Assembly: GCA_000739515.1 (NCBI GenBank)
Contig: DF820461.1
Coordinates: forward strand, 267,140-311,491
Reading direction: 5' to 3'
DNA from: Candidatus Moduliflexus flocculans
GTDB taxonomy: Bacteria; Moduliflexota; Moduliflexia; Moduliflexales; Moduliflexaceae
DNA: 44,352 nucleotides
Numbering within the stretch: position 1 is the first letter of the stretch; each line of letters begins with the position of its first letter. Shown piece after piece: positions 25,071 through 32,223 of this stretch. The notes below the pieces were generated by a model that was not told the DNA's origin, made no database searches, and was given only the letters and a program-made list of their open reading frames with translations. Made by a program: the position numbers and the translations under genes.

Positions 25071-25117
25071 CAATCAGTTGCCGCACGCTGAGCGTGTCGA
25101 AGCGTGACAACTGATTG
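25071..25117 (+). terminator. Hairpin after glnQ
   Basis: CAATCAGTTG...CACGCT (25071-25089) pairs with AGCGTG...CAACTGATTG (25101-25117), 13 bases past the glnQ stop. Two small internal loops. Likely terminator or mRNA end structure. Confidence 0.5.
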
Positions 25118-25140
25118 AGGATGGCGATATTCGTATAATC

Positions 25141-25333
25141 GTGGGGAGACGCCCCGTCGGCAGGGCTGTTAAGTTCTCAATTTGGCGAGAGGGAAAATTT
25201 ACCCTCGTTCCACGCTCCGCGTGGAATGCACCGTGTCGGACGCTCCGCGTTCTGTTTTGCCGCAGAGCGGCGTACTCAAGGCATTCCACGCGGAGCGTGG
25301 AACGAGAACTTAACAGGCCTGCGTCCCGTCGGC
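25141..25333. repeat. Composite inverted-repeat (MITE-like) element
   Basis: Three nested layers: ragged outer ends near GAGACGCC / GGCGTCTC; perfect 13-base arms CTGTTAAGTTCTC (25166-25178) and its complement (25304-25316); and perfect 24-base arms at 25206-25229 and 25281-25304, each itself a small palindrome around GTTCCACGC-tcc-GCGTGGAA. No open frame inside. The 454-base gap from 25058 to 25511 holds only this element and the preceding hairpin. Confidence 0.75.
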
Positions 25334-25511
25334 GTCTCTACGGAATAGATGAGCTTTTCAAACATCACTGGTATTTTTTAGTAGAGGGAGGTGATCTTTG
25401 TCGTTGAGATCGGAATTCGAACAACTTCCATATTATTCATTCGTTTGCGCTGGCAAAAATAGCCGATTGAAGAGGCGTTTCTGAACAGCACGTTTATCTT
25501 TAAGGAGTTGG

Positions 25512-26348
25512 ATGATGAAATATTTTCGTTCAGTGGTAGCTTTTTGTGTTGTGCTCGTGATGATGGCGGGTTTTGCATATCCGATATTGGCGCAGGACGT
25601 CCGGCAGCAGCTTGTGCAAGACAGCACGTTAGAGCAAGCACTCAAGCGTGGCGTGTTGAAAGTTGGGATGTCCACATTCGTCCCCTGGGCGATGCAGGAT
25701 AAAGATGGAAAATTTATCGGTTTCGAAATTGATGTCGCCACTCGATTAGCCGCTGATATGGGCGTGCAAGTGGAATTCGTGCCGACGCAGTGGTCGGGCA
25801 TTATTCCAGCCCTGTTGACCGGCAAATTCGATGTGATTATCGGCGGCATGGGGATTCGCCCGGATCGCAACCTGAAAGTCAACTTCTCTACGCCGTATGA
25901 TTACACCGGCATGTCGCTTGTCGCGCATAAAGAAAAAGCCGCCGGATTCGCGTCTATCGCGGATTTTAACAAGCCGGAAGTCGTGATTGCCGCGAGAATC
26001 GGGACAACCGCTGCGGATGCCGTCAAAAAATACATGCCGAACGCCGAACTGCGCCTGTTCGAAAATGAATCGCAGACGATTCAAGAATTGCTGAATGGCC
26101 GGGTGCATGCGGTCGTTGCCTCTGCGCCGCTGCCTGCATATCAGGCGTTAAAATATCCAGAAAAGCTGTTTCTGCCGCTGCCGGAGAATTTTACGAAAGA
26201 ACCGATTGGGTTTGCCGTCAGAAAGGGAGATTTCGATACGCTCAACTATTTTAATAACTGGATTGAAGTGGTGGGGTCCGAAGGCTGGCTGAAGGAGCGG
26301 AAACATTACTGGTTCGAAACAAACGAGTGGGAAGGTCAGGTACAATAA
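25512..26348 (+). CDS. Amino-acid ABC transporter substrate-binding protein (SBP_bac_3)
   Basis: 278 residues. Sec signal peptide (1-28, hydrophobic core then LAQD). The type-3 periplasmic binding fold is evident: LKVGMSTFVPWAMQDKDGKF, FIGFEIDVATRLAADMGV, WSGIIPALLTGKFDVIIGGM and the ligand motif RPDRNLKVNFSTPYDYTGM. AAGGAGTTGG precedes the ATG pair. Ligand is a polar amino acid by family, probably glutamine-, glutamate- or cystine-like, but not readable. It forms a pair with the glnQ-type ATPase 455 bases upstream; the transmembrane subunit must be encoded elsewhere. A terminator hairpin follows at 26370. Confidence 0.93.
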   Translation: MMKYFRSVVAFCVVLVMMAGFAYPILAQDVRQQLVQDSTLEQALKRGVLKVGMSTFVPWAMQDKDGKFIGFEIDVATRLAADMGVQVEFVPTQWSGIIPALLTGKFDVIIGGMGIRPDRNLKVNFSTPYDYTGMSLVAHKEKAAGFASIADFNKPEVVIAARIGTTAADAVKKYMPNAELRLFENESQTIQELLNGRVHAVVASAPLPAYQALKYPEKLFLPLPENFTKEPIGFAVRKGDFDTLNYFNNWIEVVGSEGWLKERKHYWFETNEWEGQVQ

Positions 26349-26369
26349 TCAGGTGCATCGAGCAAATAA

Positions 26370-26400
26370 CCTGCCAGGCATCGTGAAGATGTCTGGCAGG
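26370..26400 (+). terminator. Terminator after the binding-protein gene
   Basis: CCTGCCAGGCATC and GATGTCTGGCAGG pair at 12 of 13 positions around GTGAA, followed by TTTCTC. It lies 21 bases past the stop at 26348. Confidence 0.7.
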
Positions 26401-26421
26401 TTTCTCAATCGCAACGCGCAA

Positions 26422-26880
26422 TCATTCATAGATCATAATCGTGACATGCTCGCCGCAATAGTCGCATTCTTCGAAATCTTTCCAGCCAAGCCGCCGATAA
26501 AAGGGCATTTGATCCGGCGTAAACAGATACAACCGCTTGATGCCGAGCCTTTGCGCTTCCATCATAATCGTCTGCACTAACTTCCCGCCAAGCCCCTGAC
26601 GGCGATAGTCCGGCTCAACATAGACCGACGCGAGCCAGGGCGTCAAATCGTGGCGATCATCCATGTCGTACTCGATCAGGCTCGCCATGCCGACCGGCGT
26701 GTTGCCATCCATTGCCACGAACGTTTGCGGAATCGTATGCGACGCGGCCTTCACGTTATAGCGACGCTCCATGTCGGCGCGAGTCGTACCTGGAAGCAAA
26801 TGCCCCCATTGTTCATCCGTCCACTGCGCCAGCGTCGGGATCGTATCTGTATGCCATCCAAGATGTTCGATAATCATCAT
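26422..26880 (-). CDS. GNAT-family N-acetyltransferase
   Basis: 152 residues from the first of two adjacent ATGs (26880); an upstream extension to 26925 runs through the hairpin repeat and is unlikely. The GNAT fold is clear: PVGMASLIEYDM, SVYVEPDYRRQGLGGKLVQT with the pyrophosphate-binding R-x2-G-x-G loop, and LYLFTPDQMPFYRRLGW. Acceptor unknown. Weak ribosome site (GAGGCGAATGTGAG). It lies downstream of the class II aldolase gene on the same strand, separated by a hairpin. Confidence 0.88.
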   Translation of the reverse strand: MMIIEHLGWHTDTIPTLAQWTDEQWGHLLPGTTRADMERRYNVKAASHTIPQTFVAMDGNTPVGMASLIEYDMDDRHDLTPWLASVYVEPDYRRQGLGGKLVQTIMMEAQRLGIKRLYLFTPDQMPFYRRLGWKDFEECDYCGEHVTIMIYE

Positions 26881-26896
26881 CTCACATTCGCCTCGT

Positions 26897-26921
26897 AGAG
26901 ACGCCCCGCCGGGGCGTCTCT
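26897..26921 (-). repeat. GTAGAGACG-type hairpin
   Basis: AGAGACGCCCC and GGGGCGTCTCT (11-base perfect arms) around GCC. A relative with the same outer bases and loop but different inner pairs lies at 28280-28308. It separates the aldolase-like gene from the acetyltransferase gene. Confidence 0.6.
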
Positions 26922-26948
26922 TCAACGAAATCGAAAAAGATTTAGATA

Positions 26949-28238
26949 TTACGTTAAATGAAACGCCTGTTCCAAATCATGAATTTCCTGCTCGCCAATC
27001 GGCACAAGCTCGCCGATGGCATAGGCGGAAACCAATGCTTTTGCGCTGAATTCGGCCACTTCTAACCGGTCGAAACTTTGCAGCAGCGACGCGCCGGTCA
27101 CTATCACGCAGTCGTTTTCAATCATCACAATTGGCGTTGACGTTGAAAGCGTTTTCGTAATCAATTCCGGCTGCAAAAAGTTCGTGCCAAACGGCAGCAG
27201 CGGAATATTGCGCAGCATGATGTAGCTCTCCGGGATCGTGCGCGAATCGAACGGCTTATGCGTGATGCCGAAGGCCATGATATTCGGCGGATGCGCCATA
27301 ATCACGGAATTGATTTCCGGGTGCTGCTCGTAAATCTGCTGATGCAGCAGCACGGAACGGCTCGGCGTTTTTCCGGCTTCGCGCCAGCCGCGATCAATCC
27401 GCGTGATTTCCGACGGTTCGATATATTTGCGATCCACGAAATAGGGCGTGATCAAAAACGACTCCGGCGTCAAGCGTTGCGAGAACGTCCCCTGCGTGCT
27501 GGTAAACAGGCGTTGATCGTAGGAACGGTGAATCAGTTCGCACATCTGGCGGCGAGCGTCGCGCTCGTCGCTGCTGAAACTCTGCGGAATAAACTCGTTC
27601 ATCGGCACGTGCTGTTTCTTTTTGACCAACGCCAATTGCTCCGTCGTCAACGACATCGGCGTGCCGAGGCGGCGCGATGTGATTTCCAAACGAGCGCAGA
27701 AATCGAGCGTTTCAAATTGCATAAACGCCTGAAATAAATCCGGCGCGACCGTCACGATGCCGTGATTTTCCAAAATCACCGTATCAATCCCCTGTTTCAG
27801 CACAGCGGAAATATTTTCGCCGAGTTCCTGGCTGCCGGGAATCGCATATTTCGCCATGCCAACTTTGCCGCAGACAAGATGCGCGTTCGGAATCAGCGAT
27901 GTGTCAGGAATTTTGCGAGCGATGCTGAAAGCGACTAAGGCCGGCGGATGCGCGTGCAGCACGGCTTTGACGTCCGGGCGGTGTTCATAGACGGATTGAT
28001 GAAACGGCAGTTCCACCGACGGCTTATGTTTGCCGATGATCTCGCCGTTCGGCCTGACGCGGATGATGTCGTTTCTGGTCAAACTCCCTTTGTCAATGCC
28101 GCCCGGCGTAATCCAGACATCGCCGTTATCGTCGAGAATCGAGAGATTGCCGCCAGACGTGGTCGTCATGCCGTAGCCGTAAATCCGCTCCATAATCATG
28201 ACGAGTTGGTCAGCAGGGTGCGATAATTCAAATTTCAT
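26949..28238 (-). CDS. Tandem class II aldolase/adducin-domain protein with a degenerate second domain
   Basis: 429 residues made of two homologous class II aldolase domains (1-210 and 225-429). In the first, the usual sites are intact: TTSGGNLSI, catalytic Glu 75 in PSVELPFHQ, zinc ligands HAHPP (95-99) and ENHG (157-160). In the second, the corresponding positions read PSRSVLLHQ (Glu lost), MAHPP (314-318, first His lost) and ENDC (374-377, His lost), so only domain 1 can bind zinc in the usual way. Class II aldolases cleave or epimerise sugar phosphates such as fuculose- or ribulose-phosphate. AAGGAA precedes the ATG. It is next to a hydroxyacid dehydrogenase gene. Confidence 0.85.
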   Translation of the reverse strand: MKFELSHPADQLVMIMERIYGYGMTTTSGGNLSILDDNGDVWITPGGIDKGSLTRNDIIRVRPNGEIIGKHKPSVELPFHQSVYEHRPDVKAVLHAHPPALVAFSIARKIPDTSLIPNAHLVCGKVGMAKYAIPGSQELGENISAVLKQGIDTVILENHGIVTVAPDLFQAFMQFETLDFCARLEITSRRLGTPMSLTTEQLALVKKKQHVPMNEFIPQSFSSDERDARRQMCELIHRSYDQRLFTSTQGTFSQRLTPESFLITPYFVDRKYIEPSEITRIDRGWREAGKTPSRSVLLHQQIYEQHPEINSVIMAHPPNIMAFGITHKPFDSRTIPESYIMLRNIPLLPFGTNFLQPELITKTLSTSTPIVMIENDCVIVTGASLLQSFDRLEVAEFSAKALVSAYAIGELVPIGEQEIHDLEQAFHLT

Positions 28239-28279
28239 AGTGGTTTCCTTTTATTCGTAGAGGCAGGTCGTTTCATGAG

Positions 28280-28308
28280 GTAGAGACGGGTCGCCGACCC
28301 GTCTCTAC
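28280..28308 (-). repeat. GTAGAGACG-type hairpin, second copy
   Basis: GTAGAGACGGGTC and GACCCGTCTCTAC pair perfectly (13 bases) around GCC. Sits 8 bases past the dehydrogenase stop and about 40 bases before the aldolase-like start, so on the minus strand it may be a weak terminator or attenuator. Confidence 0.6.
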
Positions 28309-28315
28309 GATGACA

Positions 28316-29362
28316 TTAAAAACAGCGGCCTTCGGTTTTTTTCCGGCAGGTGTCGCCGCATTGATAACAGATTTCATTCGGCAGCGGTTTGCCGTCGAAA
28401 TACTCTTGCAGGTTGCGCAGGGTGGTGGTCGCAATCTGCGACAGCGCTTCCTGCGTGAAATAGGCTTGATGTGAAGTCAGCAGCACATTCGGGAACGAAA
28501 TCAGCCGCGCAAGGACATCGTCGTCCACAATTTCCGTCGAAAAGTCTTCGAAGAAATAGTCGCTTTCTTCTTCATACACATCCAATCCCGCCGCGCCGAC
28601 GCGCTTATCCCTCAGCGCGTCCACCAATGCCTTTGAATCAATCAATTGGCCGCGTCCGGTGTTAATGAGCATGACGGTCGGCTTCATTTTGTTGATGGTC
28701 TGTTCGTTGATCAAATGATACGTCTCTTTTGTCAATGGACAATGCAGCGAAATAATGTCGGATTCGGCGTATAATTCGTCTAATTCGACATAGCGCACGC
28801 CGTATTGCTCCGCAAAGGCGCGATCCGGAAATTTATCATACGCGAGAATCGTCATGCCGAAGCCGTGCAGAATTTGCATCAACACTTTGCCGATCTGCCC
28901 CGTGCCGATGACGCCCGCTGTCTTGCCGCGCATATCAAAACCCATTAACCCATTAATCGTAAAATTATTATCACGGGTGCGATAATACGCTTTATGGGTT
29001 TTGCGGTTCAAGGCGAGCATCAGCGCCGTTGCATGTTCCGCCACTGCATACGGCGAGTACGACGGCACGCGGACGACATGCAGGCGTTTATACGCCGCGT
29101 GTAAATCAATATTGTTATACCCCGCGCAACGCAGCGCGACGATGCTGATCGTGTTTTCGACGAGAATATCGGCGATGCTGGCGGTCAAATGGTCATTCAC
29201 GAACAGACAAATCGCGTCATACCCTTTGGCGATGACGGCAGTATCTTCGGTCAAATGGCTGCGCAGGAATTTGAAGTCGAACCGATATGCGGCGTTTGCC
29301 ACTTCAAATGATGCTTGATCATAAGGTTTGGCATCGTAGAAAAGAATTTTTTTTTGGCTCAT
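28316..29362 (-). CDS. D-2-hydroxyacid dehydrogenase (D-lactate dehydrogenase-like) with Cys-rich tail
   Basis: 348 residues. NAD-linked reductase of 2-keto acids. Rossmann motif GVIGTGQIGKVL (GTGQIG, 153-158), catalytic Arg 237 in INTGRGQLIDS, the DVYEEES region with the catalytic Glu (264-266), and the acid-base His 298 in TSHQAYFT are all present. LHCPLTKETYHLI is typical of the LdhA group. The C-terminus ends with C332-x2-C335-x3-C339-x7-C347 after NEI, which I do not know from ordinary LdhA; it could bind a metal or Fe-S cluster. CAGGAGCG precedes the ATG. Upstream of the aldolase-like gene on the same strand; the two may form a sugar-to-acid route. Confidence 0.9.
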   Translation of the reverse strand: MSQKKILFYDAKPYDQASFEVANAAYRFDFKFLRSHLTEDTAVIAKGYDAICLFVNDHLTASIADILVENTISIVALRCAGYNNIDLHAAYKRLHVVRVPSYSPYAVAEHATALMLALNRKTHKAYYRTRDNNFTINGLMGFDMRGKTAGVIGTGQIGKVLMQILHGFGMTILAYDKFPDRAFAEQYGVRYVELDELYAESDIISLHCPLTKETYHLINEQTINKMKPTVMLINTGRGQLIDSKALVDALRDKRVGAAGLDVYEEESDYFFEDFSTEIVDDDVLARLISFPNVLLTSHQAYFTQEALSQIATTTLRNLQEYFDGKPLPNEICYQCGDTCRKKTEGRCF

Positions 29363-29408
29363 AAATCGCTCCTGGTTAGCAGACTACAGCGCGAACCCGT
29401 TTTTAGAA

Positions 29409-29723
29409 TCAGGCGGAGAGAGACATCTTTTGCCCCGCGCCAACGTGATCGTGAAAGAGTTCCAGCAGGACATCCGGGTATTTTGACGCCACAAGCAGTA
29501 GCGATTTGGCCGCGCCACGCGGTTGCTGCGTTCCGGTTTCCCATGATTGCACGGTTTTCAAGCTGACCCCGAACAGCGCGGCAAATGCCGAAGGGCTTAA
29601 CTTCATGGTTTCGCGAATCGTTTTGGCGTCAACCGGCGCATCAACAGCATAACTTTTCCCTTCGCCGCGTTTGATGGCCTGAATGCCTTCTAATATTTCC
29701 TGTCCGATATTACGTTTTTTCAT
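29409..29723 (-). CDS. Antitoxin of a HigBA/RelE-type system (XRE family, NadS/HigA-like)
   Basis: 104 residues from the ATG at 29723, which lies inside the toxin gene so that the two overlap by 14 bases. Residues 34-75 form a helix-turn-helix (IRETMKLSPSAFAALFGVSL then KTVQSWETGTQQPRG), the HigA/NadS signature. The first 30 residues are probably the flexible toxin-contacting part. As usual for higBA order, the toxin is first and the antitoxin second in the transcript. It should repress its own operon and neutralise the toxin. Confidence 0.85.
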   Translation of the reverse strand: MKKRNIGQEILEGIQAIKRGEGKSYAVDAPVDAKTIRETMKLSPSAFAALFGVSLKTVQSWETGTQQPRGAAKSLLLVASKYPDVLLELFHDHVGAGQKMSLSA

Positions 29724-30030
29724 CGTCGAACTCCTCTTTGATGCGGCGCAGAATATGCGCTGGAATATTTTCGGCTTCATTTTTGGCATAAATGGTCAAC
29801 AGCCAGATGTCCCCGCGTGTGCTGCGCCAGTAATAGATCACTCGCAACCCGCCTCGCTTTCCTCGCCCCTGAGCGTTCCAACGCAGTTTCCGCAATCCGC
29901 CGCTTCCCGGAATCACATCCCCGCCTTCAGGATGGCTGGCTAACGCCCATTGCAATGCGGCATATTCGTCGTCATTCAGGTAATTTCGCACTAATTTCGT
30001 AAATAGCGGCGATTCTTTGAATAGGATCAT
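29710..30030 (-). CDS. RelE/HigB-family toxin
   Basis: 106 residues from the ATG at 30030, which has no strong ribosome site; the reading further upstream to 30120 lacks family similarity. The RelE/ParE fold is suggested by FTKLVRNYLNDDEYAALQWAL, IPGSGGLRKLRWNAQGRGKR, GGLRVIYYWRSTRGDIWLLT and IYAKNEAENI. These match the Gp49/HigB and RelE mRNA-interferase group (RKLRW and GGLRVIYY). Toxicity through ribosome-dependent mRNA cleavage is inferred from family. Confidence 0.87.
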   Translation of the reverse strand: MILFKESPLFTKLVRNYLNDDEYAALQWALASHPEGGDVIPGSGGLRKLRWNAQGRGKRGGLRVIYYWRSTRGDIWLLTIYAKNEAENIPAHILRRIKEEFDDEKT

Positions 30031-30124
30031 GAAAGCTCTCTTACAAAAAGCGGGGGGAGTTGTCAAGCAGAATGTGGCGGGGCGTTTCGATGGAAAGACG
30101 GGGCGACGCAAGCGGCACAAAACG

Positions 30125-30157
30125 CGCTGTCAGACACCTTTAACGTATCTGACAGCG
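30125..30157 (-). terminator. Terminator of the sugar ABC operon
   Basis: Hairpin CGCTGTCAGACAC / GTATCTGACAGCG with one mismatch in 13 pairs, 6-7 bases past the ATPase stop; on the minus strand CGTTTTGTG follows. Same dispersed family as 6328-6358. Confidence 0.65.
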
Positions 30158-30163
30158 TTTGAA

Positions 30164-31288
30164 CTACGGATTGAGCAGCGCTTGTTCGGTCTTGGGGTCG
30201 AACAGGTGCACTTTTTCCATATTAAAGGCTAATTCAATCTCTTTTTCTACCAGCGAGCGTTTTTCGGTAAAACCGACGGCTAACTCCGGAATCTTTGCCA
30301 CAAACGTCTGATTCCCGGTAGAAACATAGAGCAGTTCCTCGGACCCAATCGGCTCGATCACGTCAATTTGCGCTTTGACGACATTCGTTTCGGTCGCGAA
30401 CGCCGCGCGTTGTTTATCTAAAATGTCTTCCGGTCGAAATCCGACAATCACATTTTGATCAATGTAGGCATCTAATTTCTCCGGTCTTGGCGGGAGTTTG
30501 AATTGGAACGTTCCCATATCCAGCCACAGTGCTCCATCTTTCGCCTCTAAGATTCCGGTGAGAAAATTCATGGCGGGGCTGCCGATGAATCCTGCGACAA
30601 ACAAATTGGCCGGGCGGTTATACATCGTGCGGGGATCGCCGATTTGCTGGATGACGCCGTCTTTCATCAGCACCAACCGGTCGCCCAATGTCAGGGCTTC
30701 GATCTGATCGTGCGTGACGTAAATCGTGGTAGCCTCGAGTTGTTGATGGATTTTGTTGAGTTCGAACCGCATGTGAACGCGCAATTTGGCATCGAGGTTG
30801 CTCAGCGGCTCATCCATCAGAAAGACTTTCGGTTTGCGGACAATCGCCCGCCCCAACGCGACGCGCTGCCGCTGCCCGCCGGAGAGGTGTTTAGGAAGTC
30901 GTTTCAGGAAATCGTTAATTTTTAAGAGATTCGCGGCATTTTCCACGCGGGTTTTGATTTCAACTTCAGGGTATTTTCTTGCCCGCAAACTGAACGCCAT
31001 ATTCTCGAAAACGTTTAAATGCGGATAGAGCGCGTAACTCTGAAACACCATCGCAATGTCGCGATCTTTCGGCGGCATGTTATTCACCTGTTTGCCGTCA
31101 ATATAAATTTCGCCGCGACTGATGTCTTCCAATCCGGCAATCATTTTCAGCGTCGTCGTCTTCCCGCAGCCTGAAGGCCCAAGAAAGACGATAAACTCCT
31201 TGTCCTTGATTTCCAGATTGAATTCCTGCACAACGGGCACGCCTTCTTCATACTCTTTATAAATATTCTTCAACACGACATCTGCCAT
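30164..31288 (-). CDS. Sugar ABC transporter ATP-binding protein (UgpC/MsmK/MalK-type)
   Basis: 374 residues. Walker A GPSGCGKT (37-44), Q-loop VFQSYALYPHLNVFENMAF, signature LSGGQRQRVALGRA (135-148) and Walker B VFLMDEPLSNLDA (155-167). Residues 240-374 are the TOBE-type regulatory domain found in CUT1 ATPases that serve one or several sugar importers. It is the last gene of the minus-strand importer operon, after a strong hairpin (31303-31347). It powers the two permeases upstream. Weak ribosome site (the ATG follows TTGTTTTCCA). Confidence 0.94.
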   Translation of the reverse strand: MADVVLKNIYKEYEEGVPVVQEFNLEIKDKEFIVFLGPSGCGKTTTLKMIAGLEDISRGEIYIDGKQVNNMPPKDRDIAMVFQSYALYPHLNVFENMAFSLRARKYPEVEIKTRVENAANLLKINDFLKRLPKHLSGGQRQRVALGRAIVRKPKVFLMDEPLSNLDAKLRVHMRFELNKIHQQLEATTIYVTHDQIEALTLGDRLVLMKDGVIQQIGDPRTMYNRPANLFVAGFIGSPAMNFLTGILEAKDGALWLDMGTFQFKLPPRPEKLDAYIDQNVIVGFRPEDILDKQRAAFATETNVVKAQIDVIEPIGSEELLYVSTGNQTFVAKIPELAVGFTEKRSLVEKEIELAFNMEKVHLFDPKTEQALLNP

Positions 31289-31302
31289 TGGAAAACAATT
31301 AG

Positions 31303-31347
31303 GAATGACGAATTAAGAATCCGACTTTAATTCTTAATTCGTCATTC
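31303..31347 (-). repeat. Perfect 18-base hairpin inside the ABC operon
   Basis: Arms 31303-31320 and 31330-31347 (GAATGACGAATTAAGAAT and its complement) match perfectly around a 9-base loop, between the permease stop and the ATPase start. AT-rich without a T tract, so it is more likely an mRNA processing or stability element, or a mobile repeat, than a strict terminator. Confidence 0.6.
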
Positions 31348-31365
31348 TTCATTTCTCATTCCTGT

Positions 31366-32223
31366 TTATCCTTTCACGGCTCCAAATGTCAACCCGCGCA
31401 CAATAAACCGTTGGACTGTTAAGGCTAAGACCGTTGGCGGCACAATCGCCATCAGCGCCCGCGTCGCAATGAACCAGAATTGAATCCCGCGCGTATCCGA
31501 CGCCCCGGAAATGATATACGGAAGCGTGATGGCGTTCTTCTGCGCCAAAATGAGCGCAAACATGAACTCATTCCATGAGAATGCCAAACAGATAATCGCT
31601 GTCGCCACCAGGCCCGGCGTGGATAACGGCAGCGCGACTTTAAAGAACGCGCCAAGCCGGGAATATCCATCCACTAATGCCGCTTGCTCAAGCTCAATCG
31701 GCAATTCTTTAAAAAGCTGGCTCATGATAATCACGGCAAATGGCAAATTAAAGGTGGTATTTAAGACGATGAGCGTGGAGATTTTGTCTAATGCCTGAAA
31801 CTGTCGCGCTAACAGAAAGAACGGGATCGCGACGACGACTGGCGGCAGCACCCGCTGCGACAAAAACCAGATCGTCAAATCTGGATTTTTGATTTTATGG
31901 AATTTAAACCGCGCTAACGCATACCCGGCCATCGTACCTAATGCCGTCGCTAAAATTGCGCTGTTGACAGAGATAATCACGCTATTTCGCAGCGCACGTT
32001 GATTTTCCGGCACTTTGACTTCTGCCACCCAATTTTCTAAGGTAGGCTTAAACTGCAAAAATGGGATGGCCAGCCCCGCGACTGTAAATGTTTCGGCAGG
32101 CTTGCGCAGCGAGGTCGTCACCGCCCAGTAAAACGGGAAGATTGACCAGATCAGGCAAAGCGCGATAGCGAGGCCGATCAGGATGCGTTTGACAGACCAT
32201 TTTGATTTGGTTGGATCAGGCAT
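31366..32223 (-). CDS. Sugar ABC transporter permease, MalG/UgpE type
   Basis: 285 residues with six membrane segments. The EAA loop EQAALVDGYSRLGAFFKVALP (ELEQAALVDG...PLSTPG) couples to the ATPase. The N-terminal TTSLRKPAETFT and the C-terminal QRFIVRGLTFGAVKG are typical MalG-type ends. Its ATG overlaps the upstream permease stop by 8 bases, so the two membrane subunits are translationally coupled. Confidence 0.93.
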   Translation of the reverse strand: MPDPTKSKWSVKRILIGLAIALCLIWSIFPFYWAVTTSLRKPAETFTVAGLAIPFLQFKPTLENWVAEVKVPENQRALRNSVIISVNSAILATALGTMAGYALARFKFHKIKNPDLTIWFLSQRVLPPVVVAIPFFLLARQFQALDKISTLIVLNTTFNLPFAVIIMSQLFKELPIELEQAALVDGYSRLGAFFKVALPLSTPGLVATAIICLAFSWNEFMFALILAQKNAITLPYIISGASDTRGIQFWFIATRALMAIVPPTVLALTVQRFIVRGLTFGAVKG

